From positions 2,371,001 to 2,435,000 of the forward strand of contig NZ_CP011477.1 of assembly GCF_001010805.1 (NCBI RefSeq): a stretch of DNA of 64,000 bases. Reading direction: 5' to 3'. Made by a program: the position numbers and the translations under genes. Below are positions 54,295 to 63,492 of the stretch, one piece after another (position 1 is the first letter of the stretch; each line of letters begins with the position of its first letter). The notes beneath the pieces are model-generated. The model did no database searches, had not been told where the DNA came from, and worked only from the letters and a program-made list of their open reading frames with translations. The DNA comes from Spongiibacter sp. IMCC21906. Its GTDB lineage: Bacteria > Pseudomonadota > Gammaproteobacteria > Pseudomonadales > Spongiibacteraceae.

Positions 54295-56922
54295 GTGCTA
54301 GAAGCCTACCGCAAGCATGTCGAAGAGCGCGCCGCTCAGGGCATCGTCCCCAAACCCCTAAATGCCGAACAAGTTGCCGGCTTGGTGGAATTACTGAAAA
54401 ACCCACCAGCTGGTGAAGAAGCGACGCTTGTCGACCTCATCGCCAACCGTGTTCCGCCCGGAGTTGATGAAGCGGCCTATGTTAAAGCAGGCTTCCTGGC
54501 TGCCATCGTTAAAGGCGAAGCCACTTCACCACTGATCAGCAAAGAAGAAGGCGTTGTACTGCTGGGCAATATGCACGGCGGCTACAACATCGTGACCTTG
54601 GTTGACTTGCTGGACGACGCCGACCTGGCCGAGCTTGCTGCCACTGAGCTCAAGCACACCCTGCTGATGTTTGATGCTTTCCACGACGTGGAAGAAAAAG
54701 CCAAAGCGGGCAACGAGCACGCCAAAGCCGTCATGCAAAGCTGGGCAGACGCAGAGTGGTTCACTAACCGTGCTGAAGTGCCTGAAAGCATTGTAAAAAC
54801 GGTTTTCAAAGTGACCGGCGAAACCAACACCGACGACCTCTCTCCTGCCCCAGATGCCTGGTCGCGTCCCGATATTCCGCTGCACGCCCTGGCTATGTAC
54901 AAAATGGAGCGTGACGGCATTACGCCAGACGAGCAAGGCCAAATCGGTCCGCTCAAGCAGATTGAGGAACTGCAAAAGAAAGGTCACCCCATCGCCATGG
55001 TTGGCGACGTAGTCGGCACCGGTTCTTCACGTAAATCTGCCACCAACTCTGTATTGTGGTTCTTTGGCGACGATATTCCCGGTGTACCGAACAAGCGTGG
55101 CGGCGGTGTCTGCATTGGCGGTAAAGTTGCCCCCATTTTCTACAACACCATGGAAGATGCTGGCGCATTGGTTTTTGAAGCCGACGTCGACAACCTCAAC
55201 ATGGGTGATGTGATCGAAATTCGTCCTTATGACGGTGTGATCAAAAACCACGAAACTGGCGATACCTTAAGCACTTTTGAGCTGAAGTCTCAGGTCCTGT
55301 TGGACGAAGTGCGTGCGGGTGGCCGTATCAACCTGATCATTGGTCGCGGCTTGACGACTAAAGCTCGCGAATCTTTGGGACTGCCTCCGTCAGAGCTGTT
55401 CCGTCAGCCTTCTCAACCCATTGATACCGGCAAAGGCTTCACGCTGGCGCAAAAAATGGTTGGCCGCGCCTGTGGTCTGCCAGAAGGCCAAGGCGTGCGC
55501 GCTGGCACCTACTGCGAACCCCAAATGACCACCGTGGGCAGCCAGGACACCACCGGTCCCATGACCCGTGACGAGCTGAAAGATCTGGCTTGCTTGGGCT
55601 TCTCTGCCGACCTGACCATGCAGTCGTTCTGTCACACGGCGGCTTACCCCAAGCCCGTTGATATCGACACTCAGCACAAGCTGCCTGACTTCATCATGAC
55701 CCGTGGCGGCGTTTCACTGCGTCCCGGCGACGGCATCATCCACAGCTGGCTGAACCGTATGTTGCTGCCTGACACAGTCGGCACCGGCGGTGACTCCCAC
55801 ACCCGCTTCCCCATGGGTATCTCCTTCCCTGCGGGTTCTGGCCTGGTGGCATTCGCCGCTGCCACCGGCGTTATGCCGCTGGATATGCCAGAGTCGGTAT
55901 TGGTGCGCTTTAAAGGCGAAATGCAGCCCGGCATCACCCTGCGGGACCTGGTTCACGCCATTCCTTATCAAGCCATCAAAGACGGTCACCTGACGGTTGC
56001 CAAAAAAGGCAAGAAGAACATCTTCTCTGGCCGCATCCTGGAAATCGAAGGTCTGGAAGGTCTGACTGTAGAGCAAGCCTTTGAACTGTCTGATGCCTCT
56101 GCCGAGCGTTCTGCGGCAGGTTGTACTATTAAACAAGGTATTGAGGAAATCTCTGAGTACCTGCGTTCTAACATCACGCTGTTGCGTTGGATGGTTAGCG
56201 AAGGCTACGGCGATCCACGTACCCTTGAGCGTCGCGCCAAGAAAATGGAAGAGTGGTTGGCTAAGCCAGAACTGCTGGAAGCTGATACCGATGCTGAATA
56301 CGCTGCGGTTATCGAGATCGATCTGGACACACTGACAGAACCTGTTGTCTGCTGCCCTAACGACCCAGACGATGCCAGATTGCTGTCTGAAGTGGCTGGC
56401 GACAAAGTCGACGAAGTATTTATCGGTAGCTGCATGACCAACATCGGTCACTTCCGCGCTGCAGGTAAATTGCTAGACGCCTACAAAGGCAGCTTGTCTA
56501 CTCGTTTGTGGTTGTCACCACCAACCAAGATGGACCAGCACACGCTGATGGAAGAAGGTTACTACAACATCTTTGGCGCAGCCGGTGCCCGCATGGAAAT
56601 GCCCGGTTGTTCATTGTGCATGGGTAACCAGGCACGGGTTGCCGACGGTGCCACCGTACTGTCTACCTCAACCCGTAACTTCCCCAACCGTCTGGGCACA
56701 GGCGCCAATGTCTACCTGACCTCTGCCGAACTGGCTGCGGTTGGCGCAATTGTTGGCAAACTGCCTACCCCAGCTGAGTACCTGGAATACTGTAAAGATC
56801 TGAAGAGCATGTCCGGTGAAATTTACCGCTACATGAACTTCGATCAAATCGAGTCATTCCAGAAAGGCGCTGAAGAAGGCGCTAAAATTGCGGCGGTAGA
56901 AATTACCGAAGTGGCGATGTAA
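54295..56922 (+). CDS. acnB: Aconitate hydratase B (bifunctional 2-methylisocitrate dehydratase)
   Basis: 875 residues from a GTG with GAGGAG 6 nt upstream; the E. coli protein has 865. AcnB order is followed: N-terminal HEAT-like domain ([16 protein letters not shown]), swivelling domain ([20 protein letters not shown]), then the catalytic core. The [4Fe-4S] ligands are the Cys of [11 protein letters not shown] and the C-x2-C in [11 protein letters not shown]. It interconverts citrate and isocitrate in the TCA cycle and can bind RNA when demetallated. It is monocistronic, ended by a strong terminator. Confidence 0.97.
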   Translation: MLEAYRKHVEERAAQGIVPKPLNAEQVAGLVELLKNPPAGEEATLVDLIANRVPPGVDEAAYVKAGFLAAIVKGEATSPLISKEEGVVLLGNMHGGYNIVTLVDLLDDADLAELAATELKHTLLMFDAFHDVEEKAKAGNEHAKAVMQSWADAEWFTNRAEVPESIVKTVFKVTGETNTDDLSPAPDAWSRPDIPLHALAMYKMERDGITPDEQGQIGPLKQIEELQKKGHPIAMVGDVVGTGSSRKSATNSVLWFFGDDIPGVPNKRGGGVCIGGKVAPIFYNTMEDAGALVFEADVDNLNMGDVIEIRPYDGVIKNHETGDTLSTFELKSQVLLDEVRAGGRINLIIGRGLTTKARESLGLPPSELFRQPSQPIDTGKGFTLAQKMVGRACGLPEGQGVRAGTYCEPQMTTVGSQDTTGPMTRDELKDLACLGFSADLTMQSFCHTAAYPKPVDIDTQHKLPDFIMTRGGVSLRPGDGIIHSWLNRMLLPDTVGTGGDSHTRFPMGISFPAGSGLVAFAAATGVMPLDMPESVLVRFKGEMQPGITLRDLVHAIPYQAIKDGHLTVAKKGKKNIFSGRILEIEGLEGLTVEQAFELSDASAERSAAGCTIKQGIEEISEYLRSNITLLRWMVSEGYGDPRTLERRAKKMEEWLAKPELLEADTDAEYAAVIEIDLDTLTEPVVCCPNDPDDARLLSEVAGDKVDEVFIGSCMTNIGHFRAAGKLLDAYKGSLSTRLWLSPPTKMDQHTLMEEGYYNIFGAAGARMEMPGCSLCMGNQARVADGATVLSTSTRNFPNRLGTGANVYLTSAELAAVGAIVGKLPTPAEYLEYCKDLKSMSGEIYRYMNFDQIESFQKGAEEGAKIAAVEITEVAM

Positions 56923-56946
56923 GCAGCTGTTTTGCAGTGAATCTCA

Positions 56947-56970
56947 AAGCCGCCTTCGGGCGGCTTTTTT
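56947..56970 (+). terminator. Rho-independent terminator of acnB
   Basis: AAGCCGCC pairs perfectly with GGCGGCTT around a TTCG tetraloop, followed by six Ts to 56970. It lies 24 nt after the stop; on the other strand three Ts follow, so it may also serve yibL. Confidence 0.97.
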
Positions 56971-57040
56971 GTGTGCATCTAAAATTGAAGCGGACCTTAA
57001 TTTTGGAGCAATTGATCTAAAACGACGTTAAAAGCAGCGC

Positions 57041-57397
57041 TTAAAACTCAACCGGCGCGTAACCCGTCACCTCAGTCAGCCCCATCTCTTTACCCAGTGC
57101 AGTCAGCGGGTGCACAACAACCAGACCTTTGACCGACTTCTTAAATTTACCCATATCGGCCTGCTCAAGCTTGGTCAGACTACGGCTAAACTTCATCGCT
57201 TTTAAGCTAGCACCCTCGTCGGCATTACGCTGAGAGCGCATCCCCTTAATACTACCGATCTGACGCTGCAACTTGCTAATATCCCGGCTGAACTTGCGCA
57301 TCAAAGGTACATTACCCGTCTGCTCAACATCCGCCAGTTTTCGCCGCAGCAAATCCAACTTATTATTCAAAGTTTGTAACTCTTTGCTCGTACTCAT
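57041..57397 (-). CDS. yibL: YibL family ribosome-associated protein
   Basis: 118 residues from the ATG at 57397 with GGAG 5 nt upstream; the TTG at 57409 is less likely. A predicted coiled coil (about 5-60) precedes the strongly conserved end, in which SLTKLEQADMGKFKKSVKGL and LVVVHPLTALGKEMGL match E. coli YibL closely. The family is found with ribosomes; its molecular role is unknown. The conserved C-terminus is basic and probably contacts RNA. Confidence 0.92.
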   Translation of the reverse strand: MSTSKELQTLNNKLDLLRRKLADVEQTGNVPLMRKFSRDISKLQRQIGSIKGMRSQRNADEGASLKAMKFSRSLTKLEQADMGKFKKSVKGLVVVHPLTALGKEMGLTEVTGYAPVEF

Positions 57398-57596
57398 ACT
57401 GGCTCCCAAAGATAATATTCAGGCGAGCAGATTCTATGCAGCCTGCACGCGCAATTGCCGCGCAGTATACCAAGCCCTCCCGCCTAGCACCGGACTCAAT
57501 TGTATTTACTAATGCGACATTTCATTCACCGCCAACATTAAAACCCCAAAGACATTTCTGCAGGGGCTAGTCATTGAGCGTTATAGACGCTAAAGT

Positions 57597-57612
57597 ATGT
57601 ATATTCATCCAG
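57597..57612 (+). promoter_or_regulatory. LexA-box-like site upstream of yebG
   Basis: ATGTATATTCATCCAG matches the LexA consensus CTGTATATATATACAG at 12 of 16 positions. The right half CAG is intact, but the left begins ATG instead of CTG. It lies 70 nt before yebG, an SOS gene in E. coli, so it is a reasonable but weakened operator. Confidence 0.45.
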
Positions 57613-57682
57613 TAGTTTTGTTAAATCGCTACTGACTGAAAACGCGATATACCCAAATTCATTGCCGCAAAGAGGTGAATCT

Positions 57683-57964
57683 ATGGCCGTGGTAGCCAAG
57701 TGGATGTGTGACAGGGACAACAGCATGTTTGACAGTAAAAAAGACGCCGACGCCTACGACAAAATGCTGGAACTGGGCGAGCAATTCAGCGAATTGCTAC
57801 ATCGTCATATTCCCGGTGTAGACGAAGCTAAAGCCGAAGAATTCGGTATTTTTCTGGCCCGCAATAAAGACCTGCTCGCCCAAGCCTGCAAAGGCAAACC
57901 CGAAGTGCTAAACGAACTGATCAGCGATGATGACAAAGTTCATCAGCTCGCGAAAGAAGCGTAA
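57683..57964 (+). CDS. yebG: YebG family DNA-damage-inducible protein
   Basis: 93 residues from the ATG at 57683 with GAGGTG 5 nt upstream; a 7-codon longer frame has no site. MAVVAKWMCDRDNSMF, SKKDADAYDKMLELGE and the acidic C-terminal half match YebG, which in E. coli is LexA-regulated and of unknown function. It is monocistronic with a strong hairpin downstream and a degenerate LexA box upstream. Confidence 0.9.
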   Translation: MAVVAKWMCDRDNSMFDSKKDADAYDKMLELGEQFSELLHRHIPGVDEAKAEEFGIFLARNKDLLAQACKGKPEVLNELISDDDKVHQLAKEA

Positions 57965-57987
57965 GTCACTCGCCGCAGATAGATCAG

Positions 57988-58019
57988 TATGCCGGTAAGC
58001 GCCCTCGTTTACCGGCATA
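57988..58019 (+). terminator. Hairpin terminator after yebG
   Basis: TATGCCGGTAA (57988-57998) pairs perfectly over 11 bp with TTACCGGCATA (58009-58019) around a 10-nt loop, 24 nt after the yebG stop. The following tail is pyrimidine-rich (CTCTCTTCC) rather than pure T. Confidence 0.75.
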
Positions 58020-58137
58020 CTCTCTTCCACTTCCACATAAGCTCCCCCCGTTTTCCAAAACAGTTATTCGTAGAACCTAAACTGCCTTGAGGGAACGCCG
58101 CCAATCGCTGTACCGAGCCGCGTGAAAGCCATTAGGG

Positions 58138-58200
58138 TTAGGTCTTAACTCTTTCCTCCACGTTTTAAATGTTATAGCAAAGGAAAAAGGCAAGACCTAA
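58138..58200. repeat. Imperfect inverted repeat abutting the left end of the IS
   Basis: TTAGGTCTT (58138-58146) is matched by AAGACCTAA (58192-58200), and CTTTCC/GGAAAa adds further pairing with mismatches; the loop is about 25 nt. It ends 4 nt before the left inverted repeat of the element. It could be the pre-existing target structure or the left extremity of the insertion; neither is proven. Confidence 0.6.
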
Positions 58201-58204
58201 TGGA

Positions 58205-58216
58205 ATGGTCCGCCCC
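58205..58216 (+). repeat. Left subterminal inverted repeat of the IS1111-type element
   Basis: ATGGTCCGCCCC, perfect reverse complement of 59571-59582. It begins 81 bp before the transposase ATG. Confidence 0.9.
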
Positions 58217-58285
58217 ACTCCAAATACGGCTTCGAATGAGCCATGATGTGCGTGCGAACATACATCAAATAGAGCGGAGCAGACC

Positions 58286-59326
58286 ATGAGTAATCATAAC
58301 CTAAAAAATGACGTCGCAGTGCTAGGTATCGATTTGGCCAAGCAAAGTTTTCAACTTCACGGTGTCAATTGTCACGGCGTCACCGTACTAAAAAAGAAGC
58401 TGGCTAGAAAGAATCTTGCCAGCTTTATAGTCCAACTCCCAGTTTGTATTATTGGCATTGAAGCCTGTAGTGGCGCAAATTATTGGGTGCGCGTATTGGA
58501 GAAGCTTGGCCATACCGTTCGTATGATTGCCCCTCAATTTGTAAAGCCTTTTGTCAAATCCAACAAAAATGACGCCGCTGATGCCGAGGCGATATGCGAA
58601 GCTGTTCAGCGCCCCTCAATGCGCTTTGTTCCTGCAAAAAGTATTGAGCAGCAAGACATTCAAAGCCTGCATCGAATTCGAAGTCAGGTGGTTGCCAGAA
58701 GAACTGCACAAGCCAACCAAATTCGGGGCTTGCTAATGGAGTACGGCCTGACCATTCCACAAGGGATTTCATACATTAGAAAATCGATACCCCTGATATT
58801 GGAAGATGCCGGTAACGAATTAACGGCAATGTTTCGAGAGCTATTAACCGATCTTTACGATGAAATGGTTCATCTGGATCGGCGTATTAAAACACTGGAA
58901 ACCAAGCTTGAATCGCTTTGTACACAAAAGGAAGATTGTCAGCGCCTGCTGAGCATTCCTGGCGTAGGACTACTGAGCGCAACGGCAATGGTAGCTGCCA
59001 TTGGCGACATTAGCGCCTTTAAAAATGGGCGTGAATTGGCGGCATGGCTAGGATTAGTTCCCCGACAACATTCCACCGGAGGTAAGCCTACCTTGCTAGG
59101 AATTAGTAAACGCGGCGATACCTATTTGCGAACACTGCTCATCCACGGCGGGCGTACGGTGGCGAGAGTGGCGAACAAGCATCAAGACAAGCGCAGTGCA
59201 TGGGTGATGCAGTTAGAAGAGCGGCGAGGGAAAAATATCTCGGCCGTTGCGGTCGCCAATAAAAATGCACGAGTGGCCTGGGCATTGCTCAGCAATAAAT
59301 CGACCTACCAAGCCAGCGCGGCATAA
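58286..59326 (+). CDS. IS110/IS1111-family transposase (DEDD recombinase)
   Basis: 346 residues with GGAG 6 nt before the ATG. The N-terminal RuvC-like DEDD domain shows VLGIDLAKQSF, IIGIEACSGANYW and KSNKNDAADAEAICEA, the expected acidic residues. The C-terminal transposase_20 domain shows LLSIPGVGLLSATAMVAAIGD, written here in part as IPGVGLLSATAMVAAIGD, then LAAWLGLVPRQHSTGGK. The Ser of HSTGG is the likely catalytic serine of this class, followed by GISKRGDTYLRTLLIHGGR. Such enzymes work with a bridge RNA that specifies donor and target sites. No frameshift is seen. Confidence 0.95.
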   Translation: MSNHNLKNDVAVLGIDLAKQSFQLHGVNCHGVTVLKKKLARKNLASFIVQLPVCIIGIEACSGANYWVRVLEKLGHTVRMIAPQFVKPFVKSNKNDAADAEAICEAVQRPSMRFVPAKSIEQQDIQSLHRIRSQVVARRTAQANQIRGLLMEYGLTIPQGISYIRKSIPLILEDAGNELTAMFRELLTDLYDEMVHLDRRIKTLETKLESLCTQKEDCQRLLSIPGVGLLSATAMVAAIGDISAFKNGRELAAWLGLVPRQHSTGGKPTLLGISKRGDTYLRTLLIHGGRTVARVANKHQDKRSAWVMQLEERRGKNISAVAVANKNARVAWALLSNKSTYQASAA

Positions 59327-59399
59327 TGTAAGGAATTTAACAGCAAACTGTTATCAACGAGTTGCGTAGATAAAGTTTAAGTGATGGCAAAAAAGGTAA

Positions 59400-59570
59400 C
59401 ACCTGCATATCAGTAAGTCTGCTGGGGTCTCGGGCTCATTAGAAGCCGAAGACTTGATGAGACAGATATGCGCGAATTCCATCAGGGCCAGAGGTTTTAA
59501 TGACCTCACCCCAAAGGCCGGATATATGGAAGCAACCTTTTACCATAACGAGAAAATTATCTTGCAATAC
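59400..59570 (+). ncRNA. Putative bridge RNA region of the IS1111-type element
   Basis: The non-coding stretch between transposase and right inverted repeat is rich in pairing. AAGTCT (59415-59420) pairs with AGACTT (59450-59455) around an inner CGG/CCG stem, and GAGGT (59491-59495) pairs with ACCTC (59503-59507) around a 7-nt loop. IS1111 elements encode their bridge RNA at the right end, so this is the expected place. The boundaries and guide loops cannot be defined without folding and comparison. Confidence 0.4.
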
Positions 59571-59582
59571 GGGGCGGACCAT
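59571..59582 (+). repeat. Right subterminal inverted repeat of the IS1111-type element
   Basis: GGGGCGGACCAT, perfect reverse complement of the left repeat at 58205-58216. It lies 245 bp after the transposase stop. Confidence 0.9.
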
Positions 59583-59612
59583 ATATGACTCCGATCACGA
59601 TCTTCCGATAGA

Positions 59613-59682
59613 GCTTTAACGCCGCAGTTTGGGGTGCCGGAGCGCCAGCGGAACGGAGGCTGTAGCCGCAGGCGACAACACC
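59613..59682 (-). repeat. attC-like imperfect palindrome next to the IS
   Basis: On the minus strand a nested stem is GGTG / CGCC-T-GCGG paired with CCGC-T-GGCG / CACC (59633-59682), with a 14-nt loop and a central mismatch. It is followed by GCGGCGTTAAAGC (from 59625 down to 59613), reminiscent of the R' core (GTTRRRY) of integron attC sites. It starts 7 nt after the stop of the membrane-protein gene, where a cassette attC would be. A matching R'' core (RYYYAAC) is not evident, so identity is uncertain. Confidence 0.4.
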
Positions 59683-59689
59683 ACATTGA

Positions 59690-60169
59690 TTATGTGTTTT
59701 TGGCACTAACTTTAATTCCGTTGAAACGCCAAACCCAATAAACATGGGGGCTTAGCATGAGAACTACCAAAAATCCTGAATAGGTGAAAAACGCCAACAC
59801 ACCCAACGCAACGGCATAGATTACGGCCTTAAAGCGAAATACTGCCCATATTTCTAGAAGTACTGTCAAATAACATATGCCAATCGGGATCATTGCTGCA
59901 ATCACTGCTACCTTTAGCGAGATGCTACTTTGTACTTCAGCCGCATAGGTATTGAGCGGGTATGCCAGCATCAGCTGTAAGATTAAAACCGCAGTAATAA
60001 GCCAATAATATTGCACTCCGCTTATTCTCAATGCTTTCCCCCTAAAACACATAACATTTGTATATGATGCACTCCCGGTTTGCCCGGTGACGATCACCAC
60101 AGAAACTAACACAACGTATTGAATGTATATTGAAATAATGGGAATTGGTACTGAGCTACGTTTCGACAA
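59690..60169 (-). CDS. Hypothetical four-helix membrane protein
   Basis: Up to 159 residues with four hydrophobic segments (about 12-30, 50-70, 85-110, 118-142) and no recognised family. The only start for the full frame is a TTG without a ribosome site, so the N-terminus is unsure. It stands alone between the IS element and the RND pump, and its stop is directly followed by an attC-like palindrome. That is the arrangement of an integron gene cassette, although no integrase is in the window. Confidence 0.45.
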   Translation of the reverse strand: MSKRSSVPIPIISIYIQYVVLVSVVIVTGQTGSASYTNVMCFRGKALRISGVQYYWLITAVLILQLMLAYPLNTYAAEVQSSISLKVAVIAAMIPIGICYLTVLLEIWAVFRFKAVIYAVALGVLAFFTYSGFLVVLMLSPHVYWVWRFNGIKVSAKNT

Positions 60170-60405
60170 AGCGTGCAGGCACGCATGTATTGTTGGCGGG
60201 GTTTCATATGTCTTGCCTCACGTTCCTTGGCTGATCTTAAAATCCTGGGCTGGAAAAACGAACACGCGACTCCCACAAACCGAGCATAAATCCTGGCAAG
60301 GAGAAAATATACCGTTATCCGCCACAAACTAGGTTGCTGTGTCGCGGCTGGGTATATCGGCTAATTAAGACTATCCACCCAGCTTTTGGATGGAGAAGTC
60401 AACAA

Positions 60406-63400
60406 CTACTGCTTTGCGGTCATCGCCGCTGAGTTTCGTCGATGTTCTTGCATTAATTGCAGTACATAGGGGCGTCGTAACACTAAAAACGCTGCGGGTA
60501 CAAAATACAGCGACAGTAAGGTGGTTAATACGGTGCCCCCTGCTAACACAATGGCAAAGGGTGGCCAAAAGCCCCCCACTGAAAAAATCAGCGGAATTAA
60601 CCCCGCCACTGTGGTTAAGGTTGTGGAGCCAATATGCCGAGTTAAGGCACTCACGGTATCAATAATATTCTGTTTGTCTCCCGCCATGGCCAGACTGGAA
60701 TGCCGCAACTCGGTTAAAATGACGATGGCCGCATTCACCGCCAAACCAATCAGGCCCATCAAGCCAACAACAGCCGTAAAACCAGAGGGATAACCACTGG
60801 TCCACAAGCTAAACAAGCCTAAGCCCGCCGCCTGAAATGCCACCACAAATACCAGTGCCGACAAACGAAATGAATTAAAAGACATCAACACTGTGACCAG
60901 CATCAGTACCCCGATAATGCCAAGGCTGCCAACGAGTTTGCCGACGGCTTCATTGCGGGCTTCCGAGTCGCCACCAATCTCCAGTTCATAAGCAACCGGC
61001 AAGTGGAAGGCGCCATTTTCTAATTTTGTTTTTAGCCGCTCTAATACCAAGGCGGGCAAAACCCCGTCGCGAACATGCACATCAATGGTATTGACCCGGC
61101 GACCGTCACGACGGCTGATCACCGCCTGAGCGGGTTTTATTTCCATTTCTGCCAGTGCTGACAATGGTCTGGGGCCGGTTTCCAGCGCCAAGGGCATCGA
61201 CATCAGTAAATCGACACTGGCGTCTTTCAGGCCCTTGCCCGACACCCGTACCGGCAATTGTTCGGAGCCTTCCAACAGACTCCCGCTATACACCCCGTCA
61301 ATGCTCGCCGACAGAATGCCTGACAAATCCTTGAGTTTAAGACCGCTGCGCTGGGACGCGGCCTCATCAATTTTGAGCCATACCTTAGGGACCGACTCTC
61401 CCATTGAGGTGCGCACATGCAGCACATCTTCGGTGTTCAACGCCAGCAAGCGGATTTCATTACCCAAATGTTTAAGCTGGGCTAAATTGCTGCCGTATAA
61501 ACGCAGCTCCACCGGCGCATTGACCGGCGGCCCCTGCTCCAAGCGCCGAACCAATATTTGATAGCCAGGAAATTGCTGATTTAAATCTTGTTGAAGATAG
61601 CCAACCAGTTTATTCGCCGCTTTAAAATCACGGGCGGTGATCATTGCTTGGGCGTATTGGGGAGAACCGTCTTTGTTATCTCTGAGGTTGTAATAAAATG
61701 GCGGCGCATTGCGGCCAACAAACCAGTTCAGGGCCACAATATCGTCAAGCTGGCGGATATGATCACTGATGTCTCGGGTTGCCGCCAAGGTATTGTGAAT
61801 ACTGCTACCGGCAGGCAAATAGACTTCTAAATTAATCATGTCTCGATCAGCGGGCGGAAAAAACTGCTCCTTCAAGGTTGAGCTTAAAAAGAAGCCGCTT
61901 ATCGGTAACAGAAAAATAATAACCATGCTGCGGCGAGGCCATTGCAACACCCAAGCAAGACTGCGACGAAATAGCGCATCCCCTTTGGGAAAGGCTAAAC
62001 CGTTATTTTGTTCTTTAGACAACCAACGTCCGGCAATAGGTGCCACCAGAAACAGCGAGATTAACCACGATCCGGCCAATGAAAAAATCACCGCCAGGGC
62101 AATCGGGCCAATAAACTCACCCGATGGCCCTGGCATTAAAGCCAAGGGCATAAAGGTCAGCACGGTGGTAAGAGTAGAACCAAGCAGGGGCACCCAAAGA
62201 TGCTTGAGTGTTCTTCCCGCCGCCGCACTGGCAGAAAACCCCTCCAACCGATAGCGGCGAACGGTATCAGCGACCACAATGGCGTTATCTACCATAATGC
62301 CCAAGGCGACAATCAAACCGGTCACCGACATCTGGTGAATAGGTAGCGCCACAAACCGCATTACCGCCAAAGCAAACAACATCGTTAGTGGTAACGACAA
62401 CGCCACCACCACTGCCGAGCGCCAACCTAAAGTAAATAGCAAGATGACAAAAATCAGGCAAAAGCCCAAGGCGATATTGCCCAGCAACTCTCTTAAGCGA
62501 ATATCGGTATAGCGCTCTTGAACAAACAATTCCTCAAGAACGATTTCTTCTGGCAAAGCGGCAGAGAGCTCTGCCGCCACCGTACGCACATCCGCCGTCC
62601 ATTTGTCTCCCCGAAAATCTGGCAGCATTCGGGCAGCAATGGCAACACCTCTATCGCCATCAAAAAAAGCCAACTCTGAGGGGCTATCGGGCTCACCTCG
62701 GTACACATCGGCAATATCCTGCAACTGTAGCGAGCCCCCCTCCTGTAAACTCAACAAGGGCACCTGCCGCACGCGCTCCACTTGGTCAAAACCGCCAATA
62801 AGCTCTATCGATTGGCGGCGAGTACTGCCACTTAATTCACCTGCCGACACCTTGGCATCGCTGCCACCAATCAACGCTGCGACTCTCGGTACATCTAAAT
62901 TGACTGCTGCCGCCTTAACCGTATCGACTTTAACTTGTATCTCTTCTTCGGCCTCACCCCACAGTTTGACCAGATCGGTTCCCGATACATTGCGCAGGCG
63001 GTTTGCCAACTCTTCGCTGTAACGGCTTAATCGTAATGGATCGGTATGAGTAGGATCTTTCCAGCGCAGTGCGGCTATCCAGGTAAAGGCGTAGTTGCGG
63101 TCGCTGTCGACTTGCGGCTGCCCCGCCCCCGCAGGTAGCACGCTTTCAACCTGAGCCACTTTATCCCGCAGCTCTGCCCAGAGTTGATCGGTATGAGCCG
63201 CATCTACACTGTCTTTCAGTTCGACCACAATGGCCGAAACTCCGGGCCGGGCATTGGAGGTAATGTGTTTCACCTCAGGCATTTGTCTGATGGCCGTTTC
63301 CAAGGGTTCGGCCACCAGTGCCTCAATACGCTCGGCACTGGCACCGGGAAACGGCACAATGACAATGGCTGCGCGGTTGGCAAAATGCGGGTCTTCCAAT

Positions 63401-63492
63401 CGTGGCAAATGACTTAGCGCCGAAAACCCGGCAACGACAATAAGCGCAATGGCCAGCGCAATATAACGAGGGTTACTCAGCGCGCGAGGCAT
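60406..63492 (-). CDS. RND family efflux permease
   Basis: 1028 residues from the ATG at 63492, which has GGAGG 5 nt upstream; an ATG six codons earlier is possible. It has twelve membrane helices in two halves with two large periplasmic domains. Helix 4 carries TGLIVALGIMVDNAIVVAD, the proton-relay region, and the second half has GLMGLIGLAVNAAIVILTE. The N-terminal RYIALAIALIVVAGFSALSHLPRL, quoted here only in part, resembles the heavy-metal/multidrug group with short HAE1-like sequences. It pairs with the upstream adaptor, overlapping it by 20 nt. The substrate cannot be assigned. Confidence 0.92.
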   Translation of the reverse strand: MPRALSNPRYIALAIALIVVAGFSALSHLPRLEDPHFANRAAIVIVPFPGASAERIEALVAEPLETAIRQMPEVKHITSNARPGVSAIVVELKDSVDAAHTDQLWAELRDKVAQVESVLPAGAGQPQVDSDRNYAFTWIAALRWKDPTHTDPLRLSRYSEELANRLRNVSGTDLVKLWGEAEEEIQVKVDTVKAAAVNLDVPRVAALIGGSDAKVSAGELSGSTRRQSIELIGGFDQVERVRQVPLLSLQEGGSLQLQDIADVYRGEPDSPSELAFFDGDRGVAIAARMLPDFRGDKWTADVRTVAAELSAALPEEIVLEELFVQERYTDIRLRELLGNIALGFCLIFVILLFTLGWRSAVVVALSLPLTMLFALAVMRFVALPIHQMSVTGLIVALGIMVDNAIVVADTVRRYRLEGFSASAAAGRTLKHLWVPLLGSTLTTVLTFMPLALMPGPSGEFIGPIALAVIFSLAGSWLISLFLVAPIAGRWLSKEQNNGLAFPKGDALFRRSLAWVLQWPRRSMVIIFLLPISGFFLSSTLKEQFFPPADRDMINLEVYLPAGSSIHNTLAATRDISDHIRQLDDIVALNWFVGRNAPPFYYNLRDNKDGSPQYAQAMITARDFKAANKLVGYLQQDLNQQFPGYQILVRRLEQGPPVNAPVELRLYGSNLAQLKHLGNEIRLLALNTEDVLHVRTSMGESVPKVWLKIDEAASQRSGLKLKDLSGILSASIDGVYSGSLLEGSEQLPVRVSGKGLKDASVDLLMSMPLALETGPRPLSALAEMEIKPAQAVISRRDGRRVNTIDVHVRDGVLPALVLERLKTKLENGAFHLPVAYELEIGGDSEARNEAVGKLVGSLGIIGVLMLVTVLMSFNSFRLSALVFVVAFQAAGLGLFSLWTSGYPSGFTAVVGLMGLIGLAVNAAIVILTELRHSSLAMAGDKQNIIDTVSALTRHIGSTTLTTVAGLIPLIFSVGGFWPPFAIVLAGGTVLTTLLSLYFVPAAFLVLRRPYVLQLMQEHRRNSAAMTAKQ

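Larger units (their letters stand above)
58205..59582 (+). mobile_element. IS110-family insertion sequence, IS1111 type
   Basis: A transposase of the IS110 family (58286-59326) is bracketed by a 12-bp inverted repeat: ATGGTCCGCCCC at 58205-58216 and GGGGCGGACCAT at 59571-59582, 1378 bp apart. Subterminal inverted repeats define the IS1111 subgroup; true IS110 elements lack them. IS1111 elements extend a few bases beyond these repeats and make no target duplication, so exact ends cannot be given. The transposase is intact, so the copy may be active. The asymmetric layout (about 80 bp left, about 245 bp right of the gene) also fits this subgroup. Confidence 0.88.

Noticed and set aside
55714-56451. 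245-codon minus-strand frame antisense to acnB
   Set aside because: Shadow of the strongly biased acnB coding sequence; no family resemblance.
60106-60332. Short frames on both strands between the membrane-protein gene and the RND gene
   Set aside because: Fewer than 75 codons, no ribosome sites, Cys/Arg-rich random composition.
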